Position numbers and translations under genes: made by a program
Assembly: GCA_041605955.1 (NCBI GenBank)
Contig: JBFIXI010000042.1
Location: forward strand, 1-36,095
Origin: JAHEJX01 sp041605955
GTDB taxonomy: Bacteria; Actinomycetota; Acidimicrobiia; Spongiisociales; UBA5794
Reading direction: 5' to 3'
Length of the DNA stretch: 36,095 nt
Part shown: positions 15,438-23,915 of the stretch, piece by piece
Numbering within the stretch: position 1 is the first letter of the stretch
Layout: each line of letters opens with the position of its first letter
The notes under the pieces: model-generated
What the model was told of the DNA's origin: nothing
The model's database searches: none
What the model saw: only the letters and a program-made list of their open reading frames with translations

Positions 15438-15502
15438 ACTTAGTACTAAGTAGTAAATAGTCACCCACTTAGCTTCCCCATAAAGCCGATTTGGCATACG
15501 AT
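15438..15502 (+). promoter_or_regulatory. AT-rich promoter region with a 14-bp palindrome, upstream of the G8 protein
   Basis: ACTTAGTACTAAGT at 15438-15451 is a perfect 14-bp palindrome. CACTTAG recurs at 15466-15472. The stretch is unusually AT-rich for this window. TACGAT at 15497-15502 is a possible -10 box. This looks like the regulated promoter of the exported G8 protein gene. Confidence 0.5.
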
Positions 15503-15555
15503 CGGTAGTCGAAAACACCACTTTGCGTCGTAGCGACGCGCCGTCGGGAGAGGGA

Positions 15556-17961
15556 ATGAAGCCGCCAGCGGGATCGAGAGGGCGTGGGGTGTGGCTGGCG
15601 ACCTTGGCGATGGCGGGCACATTGCTGCTCCCGGCCGTCGGTGCTCAGGCTCGAAGTGAGGTCAACTGGTCCGAGGCGTTTCCGACCACCGGCACGGTGA
15701 CCATCCCCCCGGGCACAACGGTGGTGCTCGACACCGATCTCGACCTCACCGGCCTGATCGTCAACGGCACGGTCAGATGCGGCACCACCAGCGTGGCCAT
15801 CGATGCCCGCTACATCCTCGTCAACGGGACCTTCCGCTGTGGCACCCACCAGAGCCGCTTTACCAACCGGCTCACCATCACCCTCACCGGCCCCGGCAAC
15901 GACGATTTCTTCAGCTACGGCGACAAGTACTTGACCGTCGCCGGCGGCCGGCTCGAGCTGCACGGCGAGCGGCGCGTGCCGTGGACCCGCCTGACCGCCA
16001 CCGCCCCGCGCGGCGCCACCACCCTCCACCTAGAGAATCACGACTGGCGAGTCAACGACGCCATCGTCGTCTCCTCCACCGATTTCCGGCCGGAACAGGC
16101 CGAAGAGCTCAAGATCACCGCCGTGAACGGCAACACCGTGACGCTGGACCGGCCGCTGGAGTACATGCACTACTGCGGCACCGAGACCCATCGGGGTCGG
16201 CAGGTCACGGAGTGCGCCGAGGTGGGCTTGCTGACGCGCAACATCACGATACGTGGCAACTTGGCCTCGGAGACCACTCAGATCGGTGGGCACGCCATGT
16301 TCCTGAGCGGCAGCCGTATCCGCGTCGAAGGGGTCACGTTCCGGCGCATGGGTCAGCTGGGACGGCTCGCCCGCTACCCGGTGCACTTCCACCTGTTTGG
16401 CGACGCCGCCACCAGCTACTTCATCAACAACTCGATCTGGCGCTCCTACAACCGATTCGCCGCCCTCCACGGCGTGCAGAATCTGCGCTTCCGCAGGAAC
16501 GTCGGCTACGACACCATCGGGCACGGGTTCTACATGGAAGACGGCAACGAGACCGGCAACGCGATCGTCGGCAATCTGGGAGTGCTTGCCCGTGAAGGGA
16601 TCCCCGGCAATCTGACCACCCCGTCGGACGACGACGCGGCCGTCTTCTGGATCACCAATCCGGACAACCGGATCGTGGGCAATGTGGCCGCCGGCGCCGA
16701 CCACTCCGGGTTCTGGTACGCCCTTCCCGAGCACCCCCTGGGACCCAGCTACGATCCCAACATCTGGCCGCGCCAGACCCCGTTGGACAGGTTCTACAAC
16801 AACACCGCCCACTCCGTGGGGTGGGCAGGGCTGATGATCGATCTGGGCGAGCGCCCCGATCGCACTCTCGAGACCGTCTGGTACAACCCGCGCCAGGTTC
16901 CCGGCGACGACAACTCCCCGCACGTTCGCCCCAGCTTCGGCAAGTTCACCTCGTACAAGAGCCGGGCATACGGAATGTGGGTACGTACCTTCTCCGGGGC
17001 CCGCTTCGTCAACAACACGTTCGCCGACAACTGGCGCTCCATCTATTTGGCGAACATCCGCTCCGGTCCGGACCGCGACAACGTCGGCCTGATCCGCGAC
17101 TCCTTGCTGGTCGGCGAGACGGGCAACGTGGGACAGCCGGAAGAATGGGAGGACACCGGCCTCGAGGGTCGCAGCCTGCCGAAATTCTGGAAACCGGAGG
17201 CCGAGCTGGCGGGAGTGCCGTTCTACGACGGGCCGCTGGAGGTGCGCAACGTCGTCTTCGCCAACTTCAAGCCGAATCCGATCCGCAACGCCGGCGCCTT
17301 GTCGAGCCTGTTCCCCAACGCCTTCTGGGTGAGCCCGGAGAATGCGGTCTACAACGCCAAGTTCGTCAATTCACGGCGCGTCCTGTTCCCGCAGGTCGTC
17401 GAGTACGTGGACGGGGACGCAACGACGATGTTCGTCGACGCCACCGGGTCGGTGACCGGCGCTGCCGGTGCGTCGCTGACCGTCAAGGGCGCGCTCATGC
17501 ACGATGCCACGTGCACCAATCGGCACGCCTGGCGCGCCAAGCAGTGTGAGGTAGGGCACATCAGCGTCTCGATGCGACGCCTCGACGGAGCATGGGCGCG
17601 GATGGAGCTCTATCGAGCCGACGGCCGCCATTTCGGATTCGACGGTTCGGGCGACACCGATGACGGAGTGTTCTTCACGGTCATTCCCGAGCGGCTCCAC
17701 ACTGTGGCGTGGGAAACGACCATCCCCGATGAGTTCAACCTATACGTCGCCGGCATCAGCCCCGCGGCCGAGGGACTGGGAGCGCGGCTGGCATTCCCCG
17801 CCCCCGGCGGTTCCTGGACGTTCCAGGTGAACGGTCAATACGATCCGGTGCCGCGTCTCAGTGATCTCGACTCGGGGCAGTCCGGATGGTTCTACGACGC
17901 GGCCACCAACCTCATCCATGTCCGACTGGTCGGCGACAACTGGGTGACCCTGCGGCGCTAG
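15556..17961 (+). CDS. Exported G8-domain / parallel beta-helix protein (CEMIP-like)
   Basis: I place the start at ATG 15556 behind GGGAGAGGG. The 801-residue product has an N-terminal signal peptide (basic GRG then VWLATLAMAGTLLLP, cleavage near AQA-RS). Next comes a G8-like domain (about residues 35-130: TGTVTIPPGTTVVLDTDLDL, LIVNGTVRCG) and then a right-handed beta-helix with Asn/His-rich rungs (about 220-560), including NVGYDTIGHGFYMEDGNE. That resembles the GHxFFLEDG signature of eukaryotic CEMIP/TMEM2 proteins. The C-terminus (about 640-800) is beta-rich with a Cys pair. CEMIP relatives bind or depolymerise hyaluronan; activity on a polysaccharide is an inference. It is convergent with the ABC permease gene at 17975. 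Confidence 0.85.
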   Translation: MKPPAGSRGRGVWLATLAMAGTLLLPAVGAQARSEVNWSEAFPTTGTVTIPPGTTVVLDTDLDLTGLIVNGTVRCGTTSVAIDARYILVNGTFRCGTHQSRFTNRLTITLTGPGNDDFFSYGDKYLTVAGGRLELHGERRVPWTRLTATAPRGATTLHLENHDWRVNDAIVVSSTDFRPEQAEELKITAVNGNTVTLDRPLEYMHYCGTETHRGRQVTECAEVGLLTRNITIRGNLASETTQIGGHAMFLSGSRIRVEGVTFRRMGQLGRLARYPVHFHLFGDAATSYFINNSIWRSYNRFAALHGVQNLRFRRNVGYDTIGHGFYMEDGNETGNAIVGNLGVLAREGIPGNLTTPSDDDAAVFWITNPDNRIVGNVAAGADHSGFWYALPEHPLGPSYDPNIWPRQTPLDRFYNNTAHSVGWAGLMIDLGERPDRTLETVWYNPRQVPGDDNSPHVRPSFGKFTSYKSRAYGMWVRTFSGARFVNNTFADNWRSIYLANIRSGPDRDNVGLIRDSLLVGETGNVGQPEEWEDTGLEGRSLPKFWKPEAELAGVPFYDGPLEVRNVVFANFKPNPIRNAGALSSLFPNAFWVSPENAVYNAKFVNSRRVLFPQVVEYVDGDATTMFVDATGSVTGAAGASLTVKGALMHDATCTNRHAWRAKQCEVGHISVSMRRLDGAWARMELYRADGRHFGFDGSGDTDDGVFFTVIPERLHTVAWETTIPDEFNLYVAGISPAAEGLGARLAFPAPGGSWTFQVNGQYDPVPRLSDLDSGQSGWFYDAATNLIHVRLVGDNWVTLRR

Positions 17962-17974
17962 GCCGACTGCCGGC

Positions 17975-20395
17975 TCATTCCACCAAGCGCAGCGTGCCGG
18001 GAAGGTCCATCCGCCGCATCCGGCGGACCGTCAGCAGCGGCGCCAGCGACACGGCGAGAACGCCCATGATGGCGACGATGGCGACCGTCTCGGGTCGCAG
18101 CAACACCGGTAGGGCAAAGTCCGGCAGAGTCTCCGTCAGCAACCGTTGGGTCATCCACCACACCATCAGCAGCCCCCCGCCGATCCCGATAGTGGTGGCG
18201 GCGATCCCGATCACCAAGCTCTCCGTAGCCGCCATCCGCAGCGCCTTCCGCACCTTGACACCGAAGGCAAACATCGTCGCATGCTCCCGCGCGCGGGCCT
18301 CGAGATTGATGGCGGCGGTGTTGAAAGCGATCAGGAGGGCCAGCAGCAAGATGGCCACGACCATCACTTGGATGATCCCGAGTATCTGATCGAATGCGTC
18401 CCGGACCGCTTCGGTGATAGCAGTCACCGATTGCACTGAGGCCACCGCCTGTTGGGCGAATAGCTCCTGCTGCACATCTGCAGTCGTGGCACCGGCGACG
18501 GGAAGCAGGTTCACCGCGTTGGTGAGGCCGGCCAGGTTGAACAGGTCCGCCTCGACCAGATGCATATAGGCGATGCTCCGTACGGGTGATGGATGGGTGG
18601 CCACCACCACGAGCTCGGTATCGACGAATCGGAAGGTGAGTCCTTCCCGCACCGGGTGGCGCAACGTCACCGCTTCGCCGACTCCCACGCCGAGATCGGC
18701 GACCGCTTTCTCAGAGAGAATCAGACCGGGCCCGGCCCCCAGCGTCCCGGCTGTCACCGACGGGCTCCACATCCCGTCAGTCAGATCTGCCAGCTCCAGA
18801 AACATCTCGAAGTCGGCGCCAGGCCCGGTGACCGAGCCGGCGAGCCGCAACGTTGGCTCGACCACCGCGACCTGGGGAGCAGCGGCGACTGCCGCCACCT
18901 CGGGCGCCGTAATCGGGTAGAAGGTGTCGAGCGCCACGGTCACCCGCTGGGGAGCGCGGCCGACCGCCTCGCTCTCCGCAGTGTCGACGGCGCCGAACAC
19001 GGAGTCCATGATCCCGAGAAAGCCCATGAGCACGGTCAGCGATGCGGCGATTCCGAGCACGGTGAGCGCGGTGCGCCGGGGTGCCCGCCGTATATTGCGA
19101 AACGGCAGCACTCGGAACGTGTTGCCCAGACTGCGACGGCGGCGCTCTCCAGACAGTCCCGTGGCAGACAGGTGAGCCGGCCTGATGGCCTCGATGGGGG
19201 CAACCCGAACCGCCCGCCACACAGGAAGGGCGCTGGCGAGGAAGGGCACGACTAGGCCGATACCGGCGACTCTGATGAAGACCGTCGTGGGGAAGGCGGT
19301 CTTCCACACCGGCAGGGGAATCAAGCCGGTGAAGACGGCCGCCATCGAATTGCCGATCAGGATGCCGACGGCCACTCCGAAGAGCACCCCGAGGATCGCG
19401 ATTTGGGCGCTCACCAACAGCGGACGGATGGCCAGCACGCCGGGACGCACTCCGAGCGCCATGCCCACGCCGATCTCGCGCCGCTGCTGCTCGGCGAGCC
19501 GATGGATCAGGTTGAAAGCCGCACCTACGGCGCCCGCTATCAGCAATGCGGCCAAGGCGTTGAACATCGCCTGGTCCTGCTCGATGTCGGTGGTCAACGC
19601 GGTGTAGGACAGGTTGTCGTCCCGGGTCAGCACGGTCGCTCCGATGCCGCCGGTTGCCAAGGCCGACCCCAGCTCGGCGACTACGGCCGCTCTGTCCGAC
19701 CCCGGATTCAGCGTCAAAACCAGGTTGTTCACCTGGCCGGGCAGCCCGGCGAGCGCCTGCGCCGTCTCGAGCGTGGTGAACAGGCCGGCGAACGTCGCCT
19801 CCGACATGAACATCTCGCCCTCGGGGGCCACAGTGAAGTACTCGGGCGTGCTGGCTTGCGCGACGACTTCCACGTCGCGACCTCCGCTGATCGCCACCAC
19901 AGCGGTCGGGGCGATGCCGTAGAACTTGGCGAAATTGCGCTCCAGCATGACGAGCGGCGCCCCGGCGTCGTCGTGGGTCAACGGCCTTCCCGTGAACGTG
20001 TGATACGAGTTGACATGCGGTCCTTCGGCGGAGAAATCAGAACCGGTGATCTCGCCGCGAACCAATATCGCCTGGGTGGCAGTTGAGGCATCCACCTGAG
20101 TGGGGACGATCAGCCGCTCTTCGACCGCTGCGACCGAGGCGCGGCTCGGAAGGGAGGCGACGACTGTCGCCAGCGTCCCCACCGGCACTGTGCTGCCGGG
20201 TGCCGCATCTACCCGCACGTCGTACATGGCGAGCTGGCTGTAGCTCTGGTCGTAGGAGACGGTGCGCCACTCAGTGGTGGAAGTCAGACCGGCGTATCCG
20301 CCGGTACCGATGGCAATGACCACGGCTATGGCGGCCACTTTGGGCCAATGAGCCCGCAAGTCCCGCCACGACCACCTCAAGAGAACACCCAGCAT
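17975..20395 (-). CDS. ABC transporter permease with two FtsX domains
   Basis: The start is ATG 20395 with GAGGTGG upstream; the longer open frame to 20491 overlaps the ATPase gene and is rejected. The 806-residue protein opens with a membrane helix (WPKVAAIAVVIAIGTGGYAG), then a MacB_PCD-like extracytoplasmic domain, an FtsX domain with three helices (about 270-410), a second membrane helix plus extracytoplasmic domain (about 450-670), and a final FtsX domain (about 680-790). This duplicated layout is typical of actinobacterial lipoprotein or peptide export permeases. It forms an operon with the preceding ATPase; the substrate is unknown. Confidence 0.92.
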   Translation of the reverse strand: MLGVLLRWSWRDLRAHWPKVAAIAVVIAIGTGGYAGLTSTTEWRTVSYDQSYSQLAMYDVRVDAAPGSTVPVGTLATVVASLPSRASVAAVEERLIVPTQVDASTATQAILVRGEITGSDFSAEGPHVNSYHTFTGRPLTHDDAGAPLVMLERNFAKFYGIAPTAVVAISGGRDVEVVAQASTPEYFTVAPEGEMFMSEATFAGLFTTLETAQALAGLPGQVNNLVLTLNPGSDRAAVVAELGSALATGGIGATVLTRDDNLSYTALTTDIEQDQAMFNALAALLIAGAVGAAFNLIHRLAEQQRREIGVGMALGVRPGVLAIRPLLVSAQIAILGVLFGVAVGILIGNSMAAVFTGLIPLPVWKTAFPTTVFIRVAGIGLVVPFLASALPVWRAVRVAPIEAIRPAHLSATGLSGERRRRSLGNTFRVLPFRNIRRAPRRTALTVLGIAASLTVLMGFLGIMDSVFGAVDTAESEAVGRAPQRVTVALDTFYPITAPEVAAVAAAPQVAVVEPTLRLAGSVTGPGADFEMFLELADLTDGMWSPSVTAGTLGAGPGLILSEKAVADLGVGVGEAVTLRHPVREGLTFRFVDTELVVVATHPSPVRSIAYMHLVEADLFNLAGLTNAVNLLPVAGATTADVQQELFAQQAVASVQSVTAITEAVRDAFDQILGIIQVMVVAILLLALLIAFNTAAINLEARAREHATMFAFGVKVRKALRMAATESLVIGIAATTIGIGGGLLMVWWMTQRLLTETLPDFALPVLLRPETVAIVAIMGVLAVSLAPLLTVRRMRRMDLPGTLRLVE

Positions 20396-20405
20396 GGGCA
20401 CCACC

Positions 20406-21104
20406 TCACCAGTTGAGATCGGCCACCGGAGCCTTGCCGCCGGCCGGCGGCCCGTCGCTGACAATTCGCCCGCTCGACAGTTCCACGACACGATCCGCCA
20501 TCCGGGATATCTCCCGGTTGTGCGTCACCACCAGCACGGCGCGACCTGTGCCGGCCTGCTCCTGCAGCAGCTCCAGGATCTGCACCCCGGTGCGAAAATC
20601 GAGCTCACCCGTGGGCTCGTCACACAACATGATCGGGTTGCGGGTCGCCAGCGCCCGGGCAATGGCCACCCGCTGCTGCTCTCCGCCCGACAGCTCATGG
20701 GGGAACCGATGCCCCTTGCCACCGAGGCCGACCGAGGCCAACACTTCAGCCGCGTCCAGCCCGGACGAGGCTGCATCTGCACCGAACTGCACATTCTCCT
20801 CGGCGGTGAGCCCGGCGAAGAGATTGAAGGACTGGAAGATGAAGCTCACGCTGCGAGCCCGAAAGTCGAAGAGCTCGCGCCGGGTGGCTGCACTGATGTC
20901 GACGCCGTTGACCCTCACCACGCCTTCAGTTGCTGAGTCGAGCGCCCCAACAACGTTGAGCAGCGTCGTCTTACCGCTGCCCGACGGGCCCAGCACGACA
21001 ACGAACTCTCCTTGATCGACCAAGAGGCTGATGTCGTCGAGGGCCACCACGGCGAGCTCACCCTCGCCGTAGCGTTTGGTCACGTCTTTGAGCTCGATCA
21101 GCAT
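20406..21104 (-). CDS. ABC transporter ATPase, LolD/MacB type
   Basis: The 232-residue protein (start MLIELKDVTKRYGEG at 21104; an ATG at 21128 is also possible) has Walker A (GPSGSGKTT), a Q-loop (FIFQSFNLF), signature (LSGGEQQRVAIARAL), Walker B (IMLCDEPTGELD) and an H-loop (VVTHNREI). It pairs with the two-FtsX permease 10 nt downstream. Together they would form a second, independent mechanotransmission-type exporter; unlike the first there is no adaptor or lipoprotein gene with it. It is divergent from pncB. Confidence 0.94.
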   Translation of the reverse strand: MLIELKDVTKRYGEGELAVVALDDISLLVDQGEFVVVLGPSGSGKTTLLNVVGALDSATEGVVRVNGVDISAATRRELFDFRARSVSFIFQSFNLFAGLTAEENVQFGADAASSGLDAAEVLASVGLGGKGHRFPHELSGGEQQRVAIARALATRNPIMLCDEPTGELDFRTGVQILELLQEQAGTGRAVLVVTHNREISRMADRVVELSSGRIVSDGPPAGGKAPVADLNW

Positions 21105-21251
21105 CGCCGCTCGCCGAATCCGATCCATCAGGTCGACGAAGCCGCCCGACGGATTACCTCACTGTCGACCGTAGGCGCGCCACGATCGCCCGGGTTAGAG
21201 GCAAAGGTCCTGGCAATAGGGCGTGCCGTCGCCGCCACCAGCTGCCAGAGT

Positions 21252-22793
21252 ATGAAGATGATGTACCCGGACCCCACGACCGGCATACTGTTCACCGACC
21301 AATACCAGCTGGCGATGGCGCAGACCTACTTCGACCAGGGACTGCACGAGAGACCGGCGCAGTTCGACTACACGTTTCGCAGCTATCCGGACTACGGCAC
21401 GCACCAGGCCGGCTACTGCGTCTTCGCCGGCCTGGAACCGCTGCTCGAGTGGATGGAATCAGTCCGATTCGGGGATCAGGAGCTGGCCCTGCTGGCACGC
21501 CAGCAGACCTCCCGTGGCGAGCCTCGTTTCGGAGCGGACTTCCTCGACTGGCTGGGTACTGCCGGTCACTTCGGCGAGATCGAAGTGCGGGCGGTGGCCG
21601 AAGGCCGAGTTGTCCACCCGTTGGCCCCGGTGGCGATCGTCACCGGGCCGCTGGCCATGGCCCAGATCCTCGAGACGTCGCTGCTCAATCACCTCAACTA
21701 CCCCACCTTGATCGCATCCAAGGCCTCACGAGTACGCGAGGCCGGCCGGGGGCGGGCGGTCCTCGAGTTCGGCATGCGCCGGGGACCGGCGTTGGGCGCC
21801 AACGCCGGAGCTCGGGCTGCCCTCATCGGGGGCGCCGACTACACCTCCAACGTCGGGGTCTCGCATGCCCTTGGGCTCGACCCCAAAGGCACCCACGCGC
21901 ACTCGCTGGTGCAAGCGTTCATGGCGCTGGGAAGGGGTGAGCTCGAGGCCTTTCGGGCTTTCGCCGCCACCTATCCGGACGATTGCATCCTGCTGGTGGA
22001 CACCATCAACACGCTGGAGAGTGGAGTGCCGAACGCGATAACCGTGTTCGAAGAGCTGCGCGCCTCCGGCCACGAGCCGATGGGGATCCGTCTCGACTCT
22101 GGGGACCTGGCATATCTCAGCATTCAGGCCGCCAGGATGCTCGATGCGGCCGGCTTCGCCGATATCGCCATTGTGCTGTCGAGCAACCTCGACGAGCTGG
22201 CGATATGGCAGATTCTTGCGCAGATCGATGAGGAGGCCCCGCGCTACGAGGTGGATCCGGCGGCCCTCGTCAGCAGGCTCATCTACGGGGTTGGAACCCG
22301 GCTGATCACCTCGAACGGTCACGCCGCTCTCGACGGCGTATACAAGCTCGTTGCCATCGAGGACGATGCGCAATGGAAACCGGCAATCAAGGTGTCGGAT
22401 ACGCCCGAGAAGATCCCGACGCCGGGACAGAAACGGATCTGGAGAGTCCGCGACTCCCGCGGCTTCGCTTCGGCCGATGTGATCGCTACCGCATCCGAGC
22501 CGGTACCCGGCGGCGAACCGCTCGTGCTGCACCATCCGCATCGCGAAGGCCTCCAGCGCACGCTGGATCCCGAGCAGATCGCCGACGTCGAGGAGCTGCT
22601 CGTTCCGGTCTACCGCGGGAGCCGACTCGACAAGGCCAGCCTCGAAGACATGCGGGCGCGGCGCAACGCCGACGTCGAGCTGCTCGACCCCGGAGTGCGC
22701 CGCCTGGTCAACCCGCACGTCTACCACGTGTCCCTCACCCAGGAGATGAAGGATCTGCAACGCCGGCTCATCCGTGAGGCGCGCCAGAAGTGA
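21252..22793 (+). CDS. pncB: Nicotinate phosphoribosyltransferase
   Basis: This enzyme (EC 6.3.4.21) joins nicotinate and PRPP to give nicotinate mononucleotide in the Preiss-Handler NAD salvage pathway, in the cytoplasm. The 513-residue product shows the family's N-terminus (PDPTTGILFTDQYQLAMAQTYF), the FDYTFRSYP strand, the LEFGMRRGPALGANAGARAA phosphoribosyl-binding region, GTHAHSLVQAF, LLVDTINTLESGVPNA and GIRLDSGDLAYLS. The start is uncertain among ATG 21252, 21258 and 21261; the open frame extends to 21012 but that part overlaps the divergent ATPase gene. Its stop overlaps the GTG of the SRPBCC gene. pncA lies 466 bp further on, in the opposite direction. Confidence 0.93.
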   Translation: MKMMYPDPTTGILFTDQYQLAMAQTYFDQGLHERPAQFDYTFRSYPDYGTHQAGYCVFAGLEPLLEWMESVRFGDQELALLARQQTSRGEPRFGADFLDWLGTAGHFGEIEVRAVAEGRVVHPLAPVAIVTGPLAMAQILETSLLNHLNYPTLIASKASRVREAGRGRAVLEFGMRRGPALGANAGARAALIGGADYTSNVGVSHALGLDPKGTHAHSLVQAFMALGRGELEAFRAFAATYPDDCILLVDTINTLESGVPNAITVFEELRASGHEPMGIRLDSGDLAYLSIQAARMLDAAGFADIAIVLSSNLDELAIWQILAQIDEEAPRYEVDPAALVSRLIYGVGTRLITSNGHAALDGVYKLVAIEDDAQWKPAIKVSDTPEKIPTPGQKRIWRVRDSRGFASADVIATASEPVPGGEPLVLHHPHREGLQRTLDPEQIADVEELLVPVYRGSRLDKASLEDMRARRNADVELLDPGVRRLVNPHVYHVSLTQEMKDLQRRLIREARQK

Positions 22794-23227
22794 TTCGTAC
22801 CGAGATCGAGACGGTCGTTGCGCGCCCGGCTGATGCCGTCTTCTCCCACCTGGCCGACTTCAGCAAGAACCCGACCTGGCAGCAAGGGATGCGATCGTGC
22901 GAGTGGGTGACGCCTCCTCCGCTGCGCGTCGGCTCACGCTACGAGCAGGTCGCCGAGTTCCTCGGCAGGGAGATCCGGTCGACGTTCGAAGTCACGGAGT
23001 ACGAGCCGGGGCGACGAGTGGCGGCCCACACCATCGCCGGCAGTCTCCCGATCTCGTTCTCGCGGTCGGTCACTGCCCAAGGCCCCGAGACGACTCTGGT
23101 ACGAGCCGAGATCGTGGGTGACGCCCGCGGCGTCTTTCGGCTCTTCGAGTTCTTGCTGGCTCCGATGGTGCGACGCTCGATCCGCGCCGATTACGCCAGG
23201 CTGAAACAGCTGCTGGAGAACCGCTGA
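22790..23227 (+). CDS. SRPBCC-family (polyketide cyclase-like) protein
   Basis: The 145-residue protein fits the START/SRPBCC helix-grip fold: an N-terminal strand with the paired-helix phrase VARPADAVFSHLADFSKNPTW, then antiparallel strands (VGSRYEQVAEFLGREI, STFEVTEYEPGRRVA) and a long C-terminal helix (MVRRSIRADYARLKQLLEN). This fold binds hydrophobic ligands and has no single function. It starts at GTG 22790 overlapping the pncB stop as GTGA, so it is co-translated with pncB; a link to NAD salvage is not obvious and may be incidental. Confidence 0.82.
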   Translation: MIRTEIETVVARPADAVFSHLADFSKNPTWQQGMRSCEWVTPPPLRVGSRYEQVAEFLGREIRSTFEVTEYEPGRRVAAHTIAGSLPISFSRSVTAQGPETTLVRAEIVGDARGVFRLFEFLLAPMVRRSIRADYARLKQLLENR

Positions 23228-23258
23228 ACCGGCTCTCCTCCTGCACGGCCGGCGGCCG

Positions 23259-23849
23259 CTACAGCACCTCGACGCCGGCGGCAACCATGGCGGCTATAGC
23301 ACGGGCGCCGTCGCCGGGAGATAGGTCGACCGAGCGAATCCCGTCCGCCAGCAGCGAGGTGGCGAAACCGAGCCGGGCACCGTCGAGAGCCGTCTCCTTC
23401 ACGCAGTAATCGGTGGCGAGGCCCAAGACTGCCACCCGGGTGACTCCATGGTCGCGGAGCAGGCCCTCCAGCTCAGTCGACGACTCTGCGCCGGTCTCGG
23501 GATCACGCACCGTGAACCCGGAGTAGCCATCCTCGCCTCCGGTTCCCTTCTTGACCGCAGGGCCCAGAACCTTCAATCCAGGGTGAAACCCGGCCCCCCA
23601 CGATTCAGCGACACAATGCACGGGCCAGATGCCGCCGTCCTTGGCGAAGTGAGGGGTGGTCTCGGGATGCCAGTCCTGGGTGTATACCACGAACGCTCCC
23701 GCCGTCGCGGCGGATGTGATCTCGGCGTTGATGAAATCGATCGCGGCTTCGCCGCCGCTGACGTACAGAGAACCCTCGGGGTCGGCAAAGTCGTTCTGAA
23801 CGTCGACGACGATCAGTGCGGTGGCCTCGTCGTAGCTGACTGTGCTCAT
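23259..23849 (-). CDS. pncA: Nicotinamidase
   Basis: The 196-residue cysteine hydrolase hydrolyses nicotinamide to nicotinate and ammonia, feeding PncB. The sequence shows the triad positions expected for PncA: Asp16 (VVDVQNDF), Lys101 (VKKG) and Cys149 (ATDYCVKET). It also shows the metal-site residues Asp59, His61 and His67 (DWHPETTPH) and His78 (WPVHC), plus the cis-peptide region VLGLATDYC. These spacings match characterised nicotinamidases and favour this over a generic isochorismatase. TAGCGT on the minus strand (plus 23856-23861) is 6 nt before the ATG without a ribosome binding site, so it is probably leaderless. Confidence 0.9.
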   Translation of the reverse strand: MSTVSYDEATALIVVDVQNDFADPEGSLYVSGGEAAIDFINAEITSAATAGAFVVYTQDWHPETTPHFAKDGGIWPVHCVAESWGAGFHPGLKVLGPAVKKGTGGEDGYSGFTVRDPETGAESSTELEGLLRDHGVTRVAVLGLATDYCVKETALDGARLGFATSLLADGIRSVDLSPGDGARAIAAMVAAGVEVL

Positions 23850-23915
23850 GAGTCAACGCTAGTCCGCGAGCGCAGGTCCTCGGCAGCGAACCGGTTTGTT
23901 TCTAACGTCAACCCA
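23850..23915. promoter_or_regulatory. Divergent leaderless promoters of pncA and the MscS gene
   Basis: The gap holds a -10-like TAGCGT for pncA on the minus strand (plus 23856-23861, 6 nt from ATG) and TAACGT for the channel gene on the plus strand (23903-23908, 7 nt from GTG 23916). No ribosome binding sites or good -35 boxes are visible. Confidence 0.5.

Noticed and set aside
21012..21251. N-terminal extension of PncB
   Set aside because: It overlaps the divergent ATPase gene, and the family's N-terminus begins near 21252-21261.
23448..23915. N-terminal extension of the MscS protein
   Set aside because: It is antisense to pncA; the residues are not channel-like.
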